DNA of 64,000 nucleotides from Kingdonia uniflora (GCA_014058105.1 JACGCM010000560.1:5208001-5272000); one strand, 5' to 3'. Counted from the stretch's first letter, positions 33,366 to 45,330 are shown. The notes: generated from the letters alone by a model not told the origin. Translations and numbers: made by a program.

Positions 33366-33595
33366 AGATTTTCAGATAAGGGATGCATTTGCGGCGTTAA
33401 CATAGATCGAGGGAACTGTCTGGGCGTCATGGAAACCCATTTGGGCCCTCAAACTACTGAGCTGACAGAGATAGGTAGAGCTGCTGCAATCCGCGAACTG
33501 AAAGTTTAACCTCTTGATGAAGGGGAAAGCACTGCTGACGCTCCATCAACAGAAAAGAATCCCTTGTAGTATAAATTTGACCTGAAAAATAAATA

Positions 33596-34235
33596 GTATC
33601 TGTCGCAGACATATTGAAATAGATGGAAGCTAGTATGACCTTTGGCTTATCTTGTATCTTGTGGGGTCTTTGATATAAAACAATTTTTTATATTTGCTTT
33701 AATCGCAAAAATAGCTTGAGTTAAACTAAGTTAAAACCTGATTTGAACTATAGAAATGTTGCAGACATATTGAAAGAGATGAAGGCTAGTATTACATTTG
33801 TCTTATCTTATGCCTGGTAGAGTCTTTAATATGAAACAAATTTTTACACTTGCTATAATCGCAGAGATTTAGTAGAGTCAGTTAAACCAAGTGATATCAT
33901 TGATCCAGCCGTTATAAATGACCCAAAAAAGTTGAAGTAGATGAATATTAGTATCACATTTGACCTATCTTTTGTTTGGTAGAGTCTTTGATATGAAACA
34001 AGTTCCTACACTTACTACAATTGTAGAGATTTAGTAAAGTCAACCGAACCAAGTGATATCATTAATCCAGCCGTTATAAATGACCCAAACAAGTTGAAGT
34101 AGATAAAGGTTAGTATTACCTTCGACCTATCTTTTGTTTGGTAGTCTTTGATATAAAATACATTGTTACACTTGCTACAATCGCAGAGATTTTGTAGAGG
34201 AAGCCAAATCAAGTGATATCATTGATCTAACTTGG
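33596..34235. repeat. About 160 bp tandem array, four units
   Basis: The marker GTCTTTRATAT occurs at 33666, 33822, 33984 and 34144, giving periods of 156, 162 and 160. GTGATATCAT occurs at 33891, 34053 and 34213, with periods of 162 and 160. The first unit is the most diverged and the last two are the most alike. The array lies between the antisense gene and integrase, in the 3' untranslated part of the gag-pol transcript. Confidence 0.85.
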
Positions 34236-34425
34236 ATAAGATCGATTGTAAGCTAGTATTATCTATGTTTTAATCTATAGAATATGGTTGAATTTTTGTG
34301 AGGATAATGATATTGTAAAAAAAACTTTCATTGATAAGTTCTAAATTTACATTGGATAGAGATGAGAATCTCTCTTTTCGAATTGAAAAACAAAAGCAAG
34401 AAATAGAAATGGAGTAGTAAGACGC

Positions 34426-35560
34426 TTAACGATAGTACCATTTCAGTCGCCTAGTATTCCAAGGATTTAAAATGGGGATTCCCTCTTCGGTCATGAGATA
34501 GTATGATCCCAGGCCTGAGAGACCTGTGATAATGAATGGACCCTCCCAATTGTCCACTAATTTTCCAGCGTGAGGCTCTTTGCGATGTTGAGGAATTTCT
34601 CTGAGGACGAGATCTTTGATTTGGAAAGTACGGCTCCTGACTCGATTATTATACGATCTGGCATGCATATGATGATATCGACCTAGGTTAGCGATGGCGC
34701 ATTTCCTGCTCTCATCTATCATATTGAGGTTGCAAGTCAATTCGAACTCATTTTCCTCATCAGTCTGCTCGTGATCCCGAACTGAATGATGATATTCAGA
34801 AGGAATGATGGCCTCAGTGCCATAAGTAAGGAGGAATGGGGTACACCAATTAAATTTTTGGGGAGCGGTTCGATATGCCCATAGGATGTGAGGCAGTTCA
34901 CAAACCCAATTCCCTTTTTTGTATGAGTGAAACCTCTTTTTGAGTCCCTCCGCGATGGTTTTGTTGGTGATTTCGGCTTGGCCATTGCCTTGAGGGTAGT
35001 ATGGATTTGATGGTGAGTGAATGATATTGTGGTGCTTTAGGAAGGTTACGACTTTGTCTCCCACAAATTGGGGCCCGTCATCGATACGAATGAAGTGGGG
35101 GCACCCAAACTGAGTGATTATGTGGTTCCGGATAAAAGAGATGACCTCTTCTTCTCTGGCTCGACATAGTGGAATTGCTTCTACCTATTTTGTAAAGTAA
35201 TCGGTAGTTACGAGTAGGTGGCGGCGGTTACCTGAAGAGTTAGGAAATTCGCCGACAAGATCAAGTGCCCATCTTTTGAATGGCCAAAAAACCTTGGCTG
35301 CATGGAGTTCGAGCGTAGGGGCGCGTATCATATGTCCATATCTCTGGTAGGTGTCGCATCTGCGGGAGTACTCTTTTGCTTGCTTGCGCATGCCAGGCCA
35401 GAATACTCTTTGAGTGATAACTCTGTTTGCTAATGATCTACTTGCAGCATGGGAGCCATAAGTTCCTTCATGTAATTCGCAGAGCAGTTCGTCTACTTTT
35501 AATTTTGAGAGGCACTTGAGGTAAGGCCCTGCGAGGAAAAGGCGGTTTAGCATACCATTT
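34426..35560 (-). pseudogene. Tat-2 integrase
   Basis: The frame at 35185-36105 ends with the zinc-binding head (LHEGTYGSHAASRSLANRV, then RRCDTYQRYG) and the start of the core (WALDLVGEF). The second core acidic region, RIDDGPQF, lies at about 35070. The 212-codon frame at 34426-35064 continues with YYPQGNGQAE, LPHILWAYRTAP and TEAIIPSE, and ends RLKWYYR. The second zinc cysteine appears as Tyr (C-D-T-Y), and a frame break lies near 35180. No chromodomain follows, which fits a non-chromovirus Tat element. Confidence 0.8.
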
Positions 35561-36310
35561 TGAGTAATGAAACGCTTCGAGTTGTTGATCAGCTGTCGGC
35601 GTTCTCTTGGATCTGCTGGGAGTGGTCCGTTGCGATTGTTGTCGACACCAAGGTAGGTTAAGAAAGGCTTTCGATAATCGTCGTCTCCCCCTTTATCGCC
35701 ACCAGTGTTGATCGTGCATACAGAAATACGATCAATGTTGGGGGTTAAAATAATTTCGATCTGAAGATATCGAGCTTCTGCACCCAAGACCCCGGATAGA
35801 TATGCCAAGGAATTGGCGTGTTTATTTTTACCTCGAGGAAGATAATCGAAAGTCGCTTTCGTGAACTTACTCATCCTATCTATAACGAGGGTTGCGTATT
35901 TGATCATCTTTCCGTTCTTCATGTATTGTTCTGAGTAGTGGTGAACAATGAGTAGTGAATCTGTGTAAACTGAGAGTTCGGGGACATCGAGCCCAAGTGC
36001 GAGGTCGAGTCCGTGAATGAGAGCTTCATACTCGGTGACATTATTTGAGGCCTCAAAATCCAAGCGGATTGATTTCTTAATTCTGTCATTAGAAGGTGTA
36101 ATCAAAACGATCCCGATTCCTGACCTTGATGTAGTGATCTATTCAGCTCCTTCGTCGAATGTTTTAGGGGGTGGATTCTCTGGTGTGTCTTCGGTAAGGT
36201 CCAAGTCATGTTCTTCCCACTCGGAATCCTCCACTTGAAAATCCGAGAGAAAATCGGTAACCGCCTGACCTTTTTCGGAATGGCGTTATTCAAACTTGAT
36301 ATCATGTTCT
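35561..36310 (-). pseudogene. Tat-2 RNase H
   Basis: Minus-strand sequence 35800-36105 contains NNVTEYEALIHGLDLALG and VYTDSLLIVHHYSEQY, then YLPRGKNKHANSLAYL, the later RNase H motif where the usual Asp is Asn. The frame from the RNase H Met-Ile-Thr runs into the integrase head without a stop. The beginning of the domain, before about 36105, is in a different frame. Confidence 0.75.
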
Positions 36311-36379
36311 CCTAAACTGACTGACCATTGTTGCACTCTTCTTGATTTCTCTTTCTTAGATAGAACTTCCTGAAGTGGG

Positions 36380-37530
36380 TAGTTCGTCATAACTTTGACG
36401 GAATGTGCTTGGAAGTAGTGCTTGAGTTTCTGCGAAGTCTAAACAAGGGTGAGAATAAGTTCCTCAATTTTAGAGTACCTTGTTTCTGCGGGTGTAAGGG
36501 TTTTGCAGATGAAAAAGACTGGTTTCTTTTTTTCCCTTCCAGGTGAATGAGAACTAAGCTGAGATAATTATCTATGACTATTAGGGAGATTATCAGTTCC
36601 TCATTACCTACTGGAGTGCTCATTATGGGAGACCTCCCCAAATAGATTTTGAGATCCTGAAAAGCTACATCGCATTCTGGTGTTCATGTGACTTCTGTAG
36701 TTGGGTGAACCTTTCCTCGTTTGGTACATCCACGGAGTAACAGGAATAGCCAACGGCAGCGTCTGAAGATTTAGAGACAAAACGGTTGATTGCGGCAATT
36801 TTGCTGGCGAGTTTTTGAACGTCTTTTATTATTTTAGGAGAAGGCATGTTGAGAAGAGCCTGAATTTGATCCGGATCGGCCTTAATTCCTTCCTTACTGA
36901 TGAGGTGGCCTAGAAAGAGGCCAAAATGTACCCTGAACTGACATTTATCAGGGTTGAGGCGCATTCTGTAAGATCGAAGGACGTTGAATATAGTGTTGAG
37001 ATCTAAGATGTGATTGTCTAACTGTGAGCTTTTACACAAGAGATCATCGATGTAGACTTCAGTAATTTTCCCTAAGTGTACTTTGAACATAGTAGTCATC
37101 AATTATTGATATCTGACACCTGCGTTCTTGAGCCTGAGGGGCATGACTTTGTAGTAATAAAGACCTTTTTCGGTGATGAAAGTTGTCTTCTCTTTATCCT
37201 CTTCCAAAAGTGGAATTTGATTATACCATGAAGCAACGTCCATCATAGATAGGAGATCATGGCCTGATGTGAAATCAAGGATCTGATGAATGTTGGGAAG
37301 AGGGAAACTGTCATTTGGAGTATGTTTATTCAGATCTGTAAAATCTACGCAAACTTGAACCTTTCCGTTCTTCTTTGGGACAACGACAATGTTGGATATT
37401 CAGTCCGGATACTTAGCTTCTCGAATGAATCCCACTTTGATCAATTTCTCGATCTCGGTGTTAACTTCATCTCGAAGACAAGGTAAAAGTCATCATTGTT
37501 TCTGTATGACCGCTGTGGCGTTGATATTGA
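36380..37530 (-). pseudogene. Tat-2 reverse transcriptase
   Basis: The 145-codon frame at 36665-37102 holds EVYIDDLLCKS, YRMRLNPDKCQF, FLGHLISKEGIKADPDQI and a connection region with LASKIAAINRFVSKS. The catalytic YIDD is intact. Upstream blocks continue to about 37530 in other frames. It pairs block by block with Tat-1 12640-13750 and Tat-3 56560-57590. Confidence 0.8.
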
Positions 37531-38095
37531 TGGCTAACTTGTGACAAGCCATTGTCGGATCGACCCCAGACATTTCTTTGAAAGACCATGCAAAAACGTC
37601 TCGATTGAGTTGCAAGAACTGAATGAGAGCGTCTTTTTCATGCTGAACCAGCTTAGTTCCGATGAAAGTACCTCTAATAGGTCTATCAATGTTATTAATT
37701 TTGTGGGCTCCTCTGTAGGTGTTTGATCGTTGAGGTGATCAACTTTTTGTAATTCCTATATGGCCAATCTGTTTGAAGTATCTAGGATAGCGGAGACAGT
37801 ATTTTTACAAGCTCGAAAGAGTTACTGACTACCTCTGATCTCGTAAATATTGTTGTCGTGTCTGAATCGGAGTGCTTGATGATAGGTGTAAGCGATTGCT
37901 TCCATAATGTGTAACTAACAGTGGCCCATAATCCCGAGATAACGAGATTTGGCATTAATGACATAAAAAACGACGTCGATGGTGGCTAGTCCTGCGATAA
38001 TAGGCTACACGTTCCTCCCCGGAGCCATTGAATCCACTGATGTCGGTGTCGCTCTGAATAACTTGGTCGGCCAAACCCATCTGGTCGATCGTACT

Positions 38096-38377
38096 CTAAA
38101 AAAGAATATCAATACCGCTGCCAGTATCAATCATCATTGTGTGCGTGACAAATTTTTTCATCTTGAGCATTATGACTAATGTATCATGATATGAAAACTT
38201 GGTATGGCTAGTATTGCAATCTTCACAGGAGATTCCGAGTTGGCGATTGCACGACTCGGGAAGAAGATTGGCTTCTTTGTCTGGAGGTATAAGATCACAG
38301 CATTCCGATAGCCTCCTGCATTTTGATCTATTGGAATTGCTGATCTGATTGATTTTGATCATATTGTTGAGGTGCAT
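38096..38377 (-). pseudogene. Tat-2 aspartic protease
   Basis: The 93-codon frame ends with THTMMIDTGSGIDILF, the active-site region of a gypsy-type protease; the rest of the domain lies downstream in broken frames to about 37760. Tat-3 has the same block (MLIDTGSAANVLF at about 55830). Confidence 0.7.
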
Positions 38378-38413
38378 ATAGTAGAGATACTCCTCCTCGG
38401 CTCTATCATTAAC

Positions 38414-39795
38414 CTAAACAACTTTGAGCTCCTTCTTATAATTGCCATCTTTGTATGACTTCAGATCGAACATGTATTTGAGCATCCGTCCCTCCTTAAA
38501 AATGTATTCGAGCAACCGCTGTAGAGCATAGAAATTGTCAATAGTATGATGATTTACCTTATGATGTAGGCAGAATGGTCGATTATCGATGGCTCCAGTG
38601 GATGAGAAACACGGTAGAGTGGATCCTTTAATAGCAGTGGAAAAATTGTGGAAATTCAGACGTTCAGTTTTCGGAGGATGGGTTTGTTCTCTGGACCGTT
38701 TTTCCGAGGGTATCCAGTGTTCCCCTTGGTACATTTCATATCTCCTTGTTCCTCCTTAGGTTCGCTGGTTCGATTTGTAGATGGGATTTTGGTGGGGAAG
38801 ACAGATTTAGTAGACTTTTGTTGCTCAGACATCATCCTCTCCAAGTCGACATAACTGTTGACTTTGGTGATCATCTACTCTAATGTCGCAGGTTTGTAAA
38901 GGAAGCGGTATTCTTTGGCCTTGCAGTCGAGCCGGAGAACATTGGTGAAAGCTGTAACAGCTATTTTTTGGTCGAGGTTATCCACTTTTCTTACGAACTC
39001 AAAGAATTTCTTCTAGAAGACTTTAAGCTTTTCTCCATGCGACTACTTAAGACCGATAAGAGAATACAAGTTCTCCTTTTTGTCTCTAATGTGAGCATAT
39101 GTCTTGATAAACTGCTTCTGTAGTTGATCAAATGTGTAGATGGATTCCTCAGGGAGAGAATAGAACCATCAGAGTGGTTCTTCTTGTAGACTTGTGGCGA
39201 ACAGACGGTAGAGGATGTGGTTGAGATTGGAGTACAACCCCAATGAATCACGGTACTGCTGAATATGCTCCTTCGGGTCAGTGCCTTTGTATTTACGAAT
39301 TTTGAGAGTATGAAAACCTTTCGGTATCTCCATATCAAATAGTTCTTTGGCAATTGGACTTCCTTGTTACTTCGTGGTATTGCCGGTAGTACCCAGAACT
39401 TGTGCCTCGATCAACTCCTTAATCCGTTGGTTCATGTGTTCTTTTGCGACAAAATGTCGTGCTGGTTGAATCGCTGGACGTGTTGGCTGGGGATGATGAG
39501 TTCCCGTACCTTCTCTCAAGCGATCTCGTGCTAGAACTTGATGTAGAAGTCGCTGGTCATCCTCCTAACAGATGCAAGTTTGGTGGCCTCAACTGACTTC
39601 TGATTGAACTCCCTCCCCCCCCCCCCCCCCCCAAATGGATGGAAGGCTGTAGTCCGTGCTGTAGATTCCTTGAAATGGCTTTACTGGCGACTCCCCGAGG
39701 TCCCAATCTTTCCTTTGCTGAAATGCGGGAGGTCTCTGAAAGCTGATCGTGACATCTGGCTGGAGGAGCTTGCTGAGTATTTTGCAGAGCCTCGA
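38414..39795 (-). pseudogene. Tat-2 gag
   Basis: The zinc-binding tail FCLHHKVNHHTIDNFYALQRL lies in the frame at 38414-38734. Broken gag core frames at 38656-38874 and 38991-39353 correspond to Tat-1 14640-15361. The non-coding or N-terminal part, homologous to Tat-1 15420-15610, runs to about 39795, where similarity stops. A run of 17-18 Cs at about 39615-39632 interrupts it. Confidence 0.65.
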
Positions 39796-40880
39796 GGGAA
39801 CCGTGATGGAGCTTGGTTATGTATAGAAAATCTATTGACACATAAGTGTAGACATATAGAGGGAACCGTAAAACACTTATAGCAATAACGAGACAGAATA
39901 TGCATACACCGGTGATCAAGACTAAGAGGAGACCATTGCAGAGACCTAGCAAACATCGGTGATCAAGACTAAGAGGAGACCACTGCAGAGACCTGACAAA
40001 CATCGGTGATCGAGACTCTGTCGACCTAAACTGAGCGCATCTAGCCTCCAACTTACAAATATCAATAGCACAATAAAACTTCTTTTGCTCTGTCTTTGCT
40101 GAGACCTGGCGATGTGGATTTGATTACTAGTCGCCATTGATGTGGATTTGATTACGAATATCAGTAGCACAATGAATATCAACATCGCCGTTGATGGATT
40201 TCTTGAACTTGATTTTGCAATTGGAGAGAGAGAGTTAAACCCTAACTTTTGGGGAGAGGTGGATTTGATTACTAGTCATCCAGAAGAGATAGAGAGAGAG
40301 AGATTTGACGTACCAAAGAAATAAAGAACTTAAGAATTTTGCTATTTCGTTTCTCTTACTCTATGGGAACAGCAAAACCATTAAAATACTAAAAGCAAAC
40401 CATTAAAGTAGAGAGAAAAAACTTTTGACAATAATTTTGTTATTCTCTCTTTACGTGAATAATATAACTATAGTAATTTGTATCCTAGCGATTAATAACA
40501 ATTTTTAGAATTTAGCACAATTACTATGATCAATAAATTGAATATGAAAAAGATTTTACAAACTTCTTCTCCTGTTTTAGTAAATTCTCCTTAGCTTGAG
40601 TGGAGTCTTTTCTTAGATTGGCTGCAGACCTTAATAAGATGGTTTTTTTTATTGTAGCCTCTAAGAGGGACTTCCCTCTATTTAACCTGATAGGGTTTGA
40701 GTAGTCTTTTCATTATACCGTCAAACCCTAATAAAGAGTAACGCTAGGTCCCACAAACCTTAACTTGGTATAAAAATTGGGTACAACCAATAACACCTAT
40801 ACGACTTATTAACATGTGTGCTCGTGAATCGGAAGATAAAACATTTAGTAGTGCCGGTATAGATGAAAAATCCAACAACA
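39796..40880. other. Unassigned, with 47 bp tandem repeat
   Basis: CGGTGATC starts at 39910, 39957 and 40004, so a 47 bp unit occurs 2.3 times (39910-40018). GGATTTGATTAC recurs at about 40110, 40143 and 40261 in a partly repeated context. GA-rich runs lie at 40225-40305. No domain was recognised in the small frames. Confidence 0.5.
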
Positions 40881-41117
40881 TATACTAACCCCTAAGTTTG
40901 TGGCCTTTCAAAAAAAAAAATATAACACTTATCCAGTTCTCCAAGTGGAACATAAACTTGTTGAAAGAATTCTCAAACTGAGTATATTACTGAAATTATA
41001 TGATTGCTTTAAACTTCTCAAACTACTAAGTACAACCAGTGAGAGACCTTATGTTTTCGAGCCTGCCTACTATGAGCTATGGCCTCATACAGTATTTTGG
41101 AGAATTGAGACAACCAG
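40881..41117 (+). repeat. Dispersed direct repeat, copy R1
   Basis: It is homologous to 44085-44344. Shared blocks are TATACTAACCCCTA, CTTATCCAGTTCTCCAAGTG, GAGACCTTATGTTTTC and GGAGAATTGAGACAACC, in the same order. It lacks LTR-type ends, so it is a duplicated piece of some older sequence. Confidence 0.7.
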
Positions 41118-41122
41118 ATTTT

Positions 41123-41260
41123 TTCACTATGCTAATAGCATCTCCAGCAGTTGAGTGTGGGTTGGTTCCTCTGGCCCACCTTCACTATGCTAATAGCATC
41201 TCCAGCAGTTGAGTGTGGGTTGGTTACTCCGGCCCACCTTGTCAGGCCCACCTTGTCAGG
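41123..41260 (+). repeat. 58 bp tandem duplication plus 14 bp repeat
   Basis: TTCACTATGCTAATAGCATC begins at 41123 and 41181, giving two nearly identical 58 bp units. The second is followed by two copies of TTGTCAGGCCCACC at 41239 and 41253. The AGCATCTCCAGCAG motif is common near ends of plant MITEs. Confidence 0.85.
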
Positions 41261-41767
41261 CCCAAATAAACCCAACCCAAACTCTAGTCTCCCAGCAGTT
41301 GAGTTTGGGCTCGGCTAGCGTGGTTTTAATTTCATAAAGTTGTGGACTACGTGAGGACAATACAAACGTTGTCGCTAGTCCTCTTTCTGCATCTCAATCT
41401 CCTCTTCTTCTTTCTCTATTTTGCTTTGTTCTGATGCAACACAGAGGTTTAATCCAAAAAGATGGAAACCACTCTATGTTTTGCTCTGTTACAAAGCAAA
41501 TCGGAACCCACAATCAACAAAACAAAGCATTCATTTTCTATCAAAAAGCACTGAGGTACTCCCAAAACCATCTCCAGCTCATTGAATCCGCTCTTTAACA
41601 TCATATTTTTCACCCCAATCATTTGTTTCAAAGTATCGCAATTTTTTATTCTTACAAATTGAGATCTCTAAACATGACCCAAAACTAAAACTTAAAAGGT
41701 TAACCTTTTAGCCAAAACTAGATTTAGGGATTATTTGGAGAGATAAAAAAATCTCAACTGTTTTGAG

Positions 41768-42893
41768 TAGGGCTGGCAATTTAACCTGCCCCGCCCCGCC
41801 CTTAATGAGGCGGGTATGGTATGACTATAGCGGGTATGGGGCGGGTTTGGTAAAAAAAAAATACCCATTTATTAATTGGGGCAGGTCTGGTTTTAGCCTT
41901 AAATAAACGGGGCCCCGTCTCCCGACCCAATTATATATGATATGTCCTGAATACCCTTATGAGTTATGAGAATATGAGTAACCTAATTCACTTAATCACT
42001 TTTTTCTTCCTCCCTTATTTCCTTCAAGTTCAACCTTCACAACCTCTATAAATTTATTTCAACCTATGTAATCAAACATCAGTCTGTACCAATTACCAAA
42101 TTCATTTCAATCTTCATTTCCATTTGAATCATTTCAACATTCATCCTCCAAAATCAAGGTTACGAAGATTCAAACAACAATAAAGTGTGCGATCATTTTA
42201 TAATTCAACCTCTGCATCATTCATTGGGAAGTTTACGAAGATTGGATAGATTACCAATCGATTGGAACAACGTTTACATCAGTGATCTGTTTCAAACCAA
42301 TCTCTACATCAGTGATCTATTTTAGGAAGTATACAACATTTGCAAATTATAGAGATTACTAATCGATTCAGGTAACTCCTCCAAGTCTCCAACAATCCAG
42401 AAGCTTGAAACACCAATTAAGTCTCAACGTTTACAAGTTACTAAGATTAGTCTCAACATTTTTAACCTTAATTCTGATTTGATCAATTTCAAGTGATTGA
42501 TAAGATAAGAATATAACTATTGCAGTACAGCACACTCTATGATGTTTGTTCTTACTGCAATGTAGCACATTACATGATCTTTTATTGTATATGTGTGCAC
42601 TATGCACCTGATTTAGTTTAGTTTTTTTTTTTTTTTTTTTGTATACGTGATTTCTATTTTATTTTTTTATAAAATTTCATAAATGGGGCGGGTTTGGAGA
42701 TCCCCACTTAAGATAAACGGGTGTTAAATGGGTGATGGGGCGGGTTTGGTATTGAAAAATTTAAACGGGCCGGGTTTGGGTGTTCCCCATTTAAGTTAAA
42801 TGGTAATGGGGCGGGTATGGGGGTATGGTAATTTGGCGGGTATGGGGATGGTATTACTCCACCCGCCCCAAACCCGACCCATTGCCACCCCTA
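41768..42893. mobile_element. Non-autonomous hAT element
   Basis: Ends are TAGGGCTGGCAAT and ATTGCCACCCCTA, inverted repeats matching at 12 of 13 positions. They are flanked on both sides by GTTTTGAG (41760-41767 and 42894-42901), a perfect 8 bp target-site duplication as hAT elements make. The subterminal 80-200 bp at each end are full of GGGGCGGGT and GGGTATGG units on one strand or the other. The AT-rich middle has no transposase frame and holds a T run at about 42618-42640. Confidence 0.9.
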
Positions 42894-42901
42894 GTTTTGA
42901 G

Positions 42902-44084
42902 GAAGAGAGAGAGAGAGTTAGTTTAAGATTTTAGTCTACGGTATTTAATAATCCACGCGGTGTTTAATAGTCCACACGGTGTTTTAAATTCCGCCAAACT
43001 CGTTTTTTTTAGTGTGAGCTCCTCCACACCGGTTGAGTTTTGAGAACGCCACGCAAGCAACTCACTCATTTTTGTTGGAAAATACAAAGAGAATTTGGTT
43101 TTTCTTTTGTTTGAATGGTGGAACTAGTATTTTTAGTCCCATATTAAATATGAGAGAAGCTCAACTCTACTATATAAGTAAGTCTAATACTTAACAATAG
43201 AAACTCAACTCTGATTTTTAGTCCCACATTGCCTGTATTCTTCCATGGTGTCTCAAAAGTGGTAGGCATACCATTTTAAAAAACACGTTCTGATAATTAA
43301 TTTACCATTAAGATGTTCTGAACTGGTCTTTACCCATTCAGACAAATTTAAAGACAGTTTCATCGAGTGCAACCAAAGTACACCATTTGCTGCTCTTTTC
43401 ATCTCAAACCTCATCATACTTCTCCTAGGGCTCCTTGGACATGTTTGCAACTGGTCAATCCCTCCTACAACAATTCATTCCCCTCGTCTCAACAACTCAT
43501 ACCAAGGCGCTTCAATGTCTCTCTGAGCTGCAACTAAACAGCCTTGACAGAAATGTATACAACGTGGCACGTAACAAACGATAGCTCTTATATATATCAC
43601 AAGATGCAGTCGGATTGGGACTGACATCCCATAACTCTTGTAAATCACAAAATCTTCCTGTACCTCTTGCTAATGCAGCTCAACAGAAATCAACGCTTAC
43701 GAACAATATGGAATCCTGCTTGACATGAAATTCATCACCTCGGCATTTGGAGTGTTAAACACATAATTTGCCGATTAAGAACACGTCTGCATAGAATTTC
43801 CACATTTCAACATTAATATTTTGGTCATTCAGAGCTGTCCATTAGAAGAGGATTGCGAGAAAAGGTGTTTTACTTATCAAAATAAGAGGTACCTGGCTTA
43901 CTGAGCATTTTGCATCAAAATGAACGCATGCTCCGTCTGACTCTTTACTTCTTCTCGTTTTATCTCTTCACGTTGCCAAATTATAGGTTACTTAATCACC
44001 CTCCCAGTGTCGAACTGCCATTATCTCCATATACCTTGTCCAGTACCGTTGAATCTGCTTCAAGGGTTACAGAATTACCCAAGT
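42902..44084. other. Unassigned stretch
   Basis: TATTTTTAGTCCCATATTAAATATGAGAG and a second TTTTTAGTCCCACATTG occur near 43130 and 43217. Small frames on both strands have no recognised domain. Confidence 0.4.
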
Positions 44085-44344
44085 ATATACTAACCCCTAC
44101 TTTTGTGACGTTCCCCGAAAATACGCAGCACTCTTATCCAGTTCTCCAAGTGGAATATAGACTTGTGTAAAGAAATACTCTATGAAGAGAAATTCTCATA
44201 CGACAATAATATCTAAAGTGCATTTTACCAAAATTAAATGAATGTTTCAGAATTCACGGAATAAGTACAACAGGGGAGACCTTATGTTTTCAAGCTCAGT
44301 GACTGCAACTCGGCACTAAAAGAAATTGGAGAATTGAGACAACC
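44085..44344 (+). repeat. Dispersed direct repeat, copy R2
   Basis: This is the partner of 40881-41117. The two copies flank about 2.97 kb that includes the hAT element. R2 contains about 20 bp more than R1 in the middle. Confidence 0.7.
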
Positions 44345-44869
44345 TGTTCTTGTCACCATAATAATGTATCATCTCTCGGGCCTCTCTGTTCATTCATTCT
44401 CTTATCTCTCCCAATTTTCTCTTTGTCCCCCACTTTTACTTCACCAAAACTTAGTCCTCATTTTTCACATTTCACTCGTATTCATTTTCTCATGTTCAGA
44501 AGTGATAATATGCAAGGTCTATTCGTTTTCAAAAGAGATAATCAATCTAAGATCTATAAGTTCTCCATAACCAGTTTCTAAAATATATATTGAGAGTTCG
44601 ATTTACGAGATTGAAGTTAAGTTGCATATGTCAATGGTGTTTTTACTCAAAATAAAACCAGTACCCTCATAATCTCAAAAACTGAACTCATGGGTTTGAG
44701 TCTGCCAATAGGATCTACAGTATGTTTAAGACCACCTTGGATTAAAACTAGTCTGACAATAGGATCTACAGTTGTTCACTGTGAATAGTGGCTTGACATC
44801 CCCAGTAAAAGATTTATATGTCATGCATGGCAGTTCAGACAAAAGTTTAAGCAGAAAGTTGTGAAGCAA
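44345..44869. other. Unassigned stretch
   Basis: AATAGGATCTACAGT occurs twice, near 44708 and 44758. No gene was recognised. Confidence 0.4.
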
Positions 44870-45330
44870 TGCAAGTGGATTCTTACCTCCAACAGCCCTT
44901 CTCCTCAATACAGATGGTTCTTATACTGATTAAGGCGATTACGGTGAGGATATAAGTGATCATTTGGGCACCTGTATAGTTGCTTTTGCTGGTAAAGAGG
45001 CTCCAATTTCAGTGGCATAAAGACATATGTAGGCCTGTGTATAGCACTTGAGAAAGGCTCCAATTTCAGTGAACACCGATTCAACTCAGATGGTTAGTAA
45101 CATTAAACACAAGGTGAAACCTCCATGGCATTGCAGAGGCTTGTTTAACATAAGGATCACCTTTCAACAACAAAAAAAGACCATAAGGATCATGATTGAC
45201 AAATTTGAGGAATTCTCTATCGTTCATGTTTTTCGTGAGTGCAATCAAGGAGACCTTGGATTCAAATGCCAGTATGCCACCATAGAAGTTTTCTGTAAGA
45301 AATTTGGTTTGTCTCAATTCTTCGCTTACT
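44870..45330 (+). pseudogene. RNase H-like fragment (LINE-type)
   Basis: Around 44920 a frame gives LNTDGSYTD, matching the first catalytic Asp region of plant LINE-associated and related RNase H domains. In the frame at 45048-45383, VNTDSTQMVSNIK supplies the later T-D-S block and FSIVHVFRECNQGD resembles the conserved Y-R-E-x-N-x-x-A-D block, with the last Ala-Asp altered. The two parts are in different frames and CTCCAATTTCAGTG is repeated between them (44999, 45057). No adjoining reverse transcriptase was found, so this is an isolated relic. Confidence 0.55.

Larger units (their letters stand above)
26473..39795 (-). mobile_element. Tat-2: large Ty3/gypsy Tat-like element, 5'-truncated
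   Basis: A 3' LTR lies at 26473-27111. On the minus strand gag, protease, reverse transcriptase, RNase H and integrase run from about 39800 down to 34426. Between integrase and LTR the plus strand carries two short antisense ORFs, a longer spliced-looking coiled-coil gene and a roughly 160 bp tandem array. There is no chromodomain after integrase, and the layout fits the Tat lineage, known for long 3' regions and extra antisense ORFs. The match to Tat-1 stops near 39795, before the expected primer site and 5' LTR, which are missing. The retained part is 13.3 kb. Confidence 0.85.

Noticed and set aside
39557..40051. 164-codon minus-strand frame next to the Tat-2 break
   Set aside because: Its sequence is made of the 47 bp tandem repeat and translated poly-C (poly-Gly), so it is an artefact of repeats.
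40881..44344. R1 and R2 as LTRs of one element
   Set aside because: They lack TG/CA ends, primer site, polypurine tract and target-site duplication, and nothing coding lies between.
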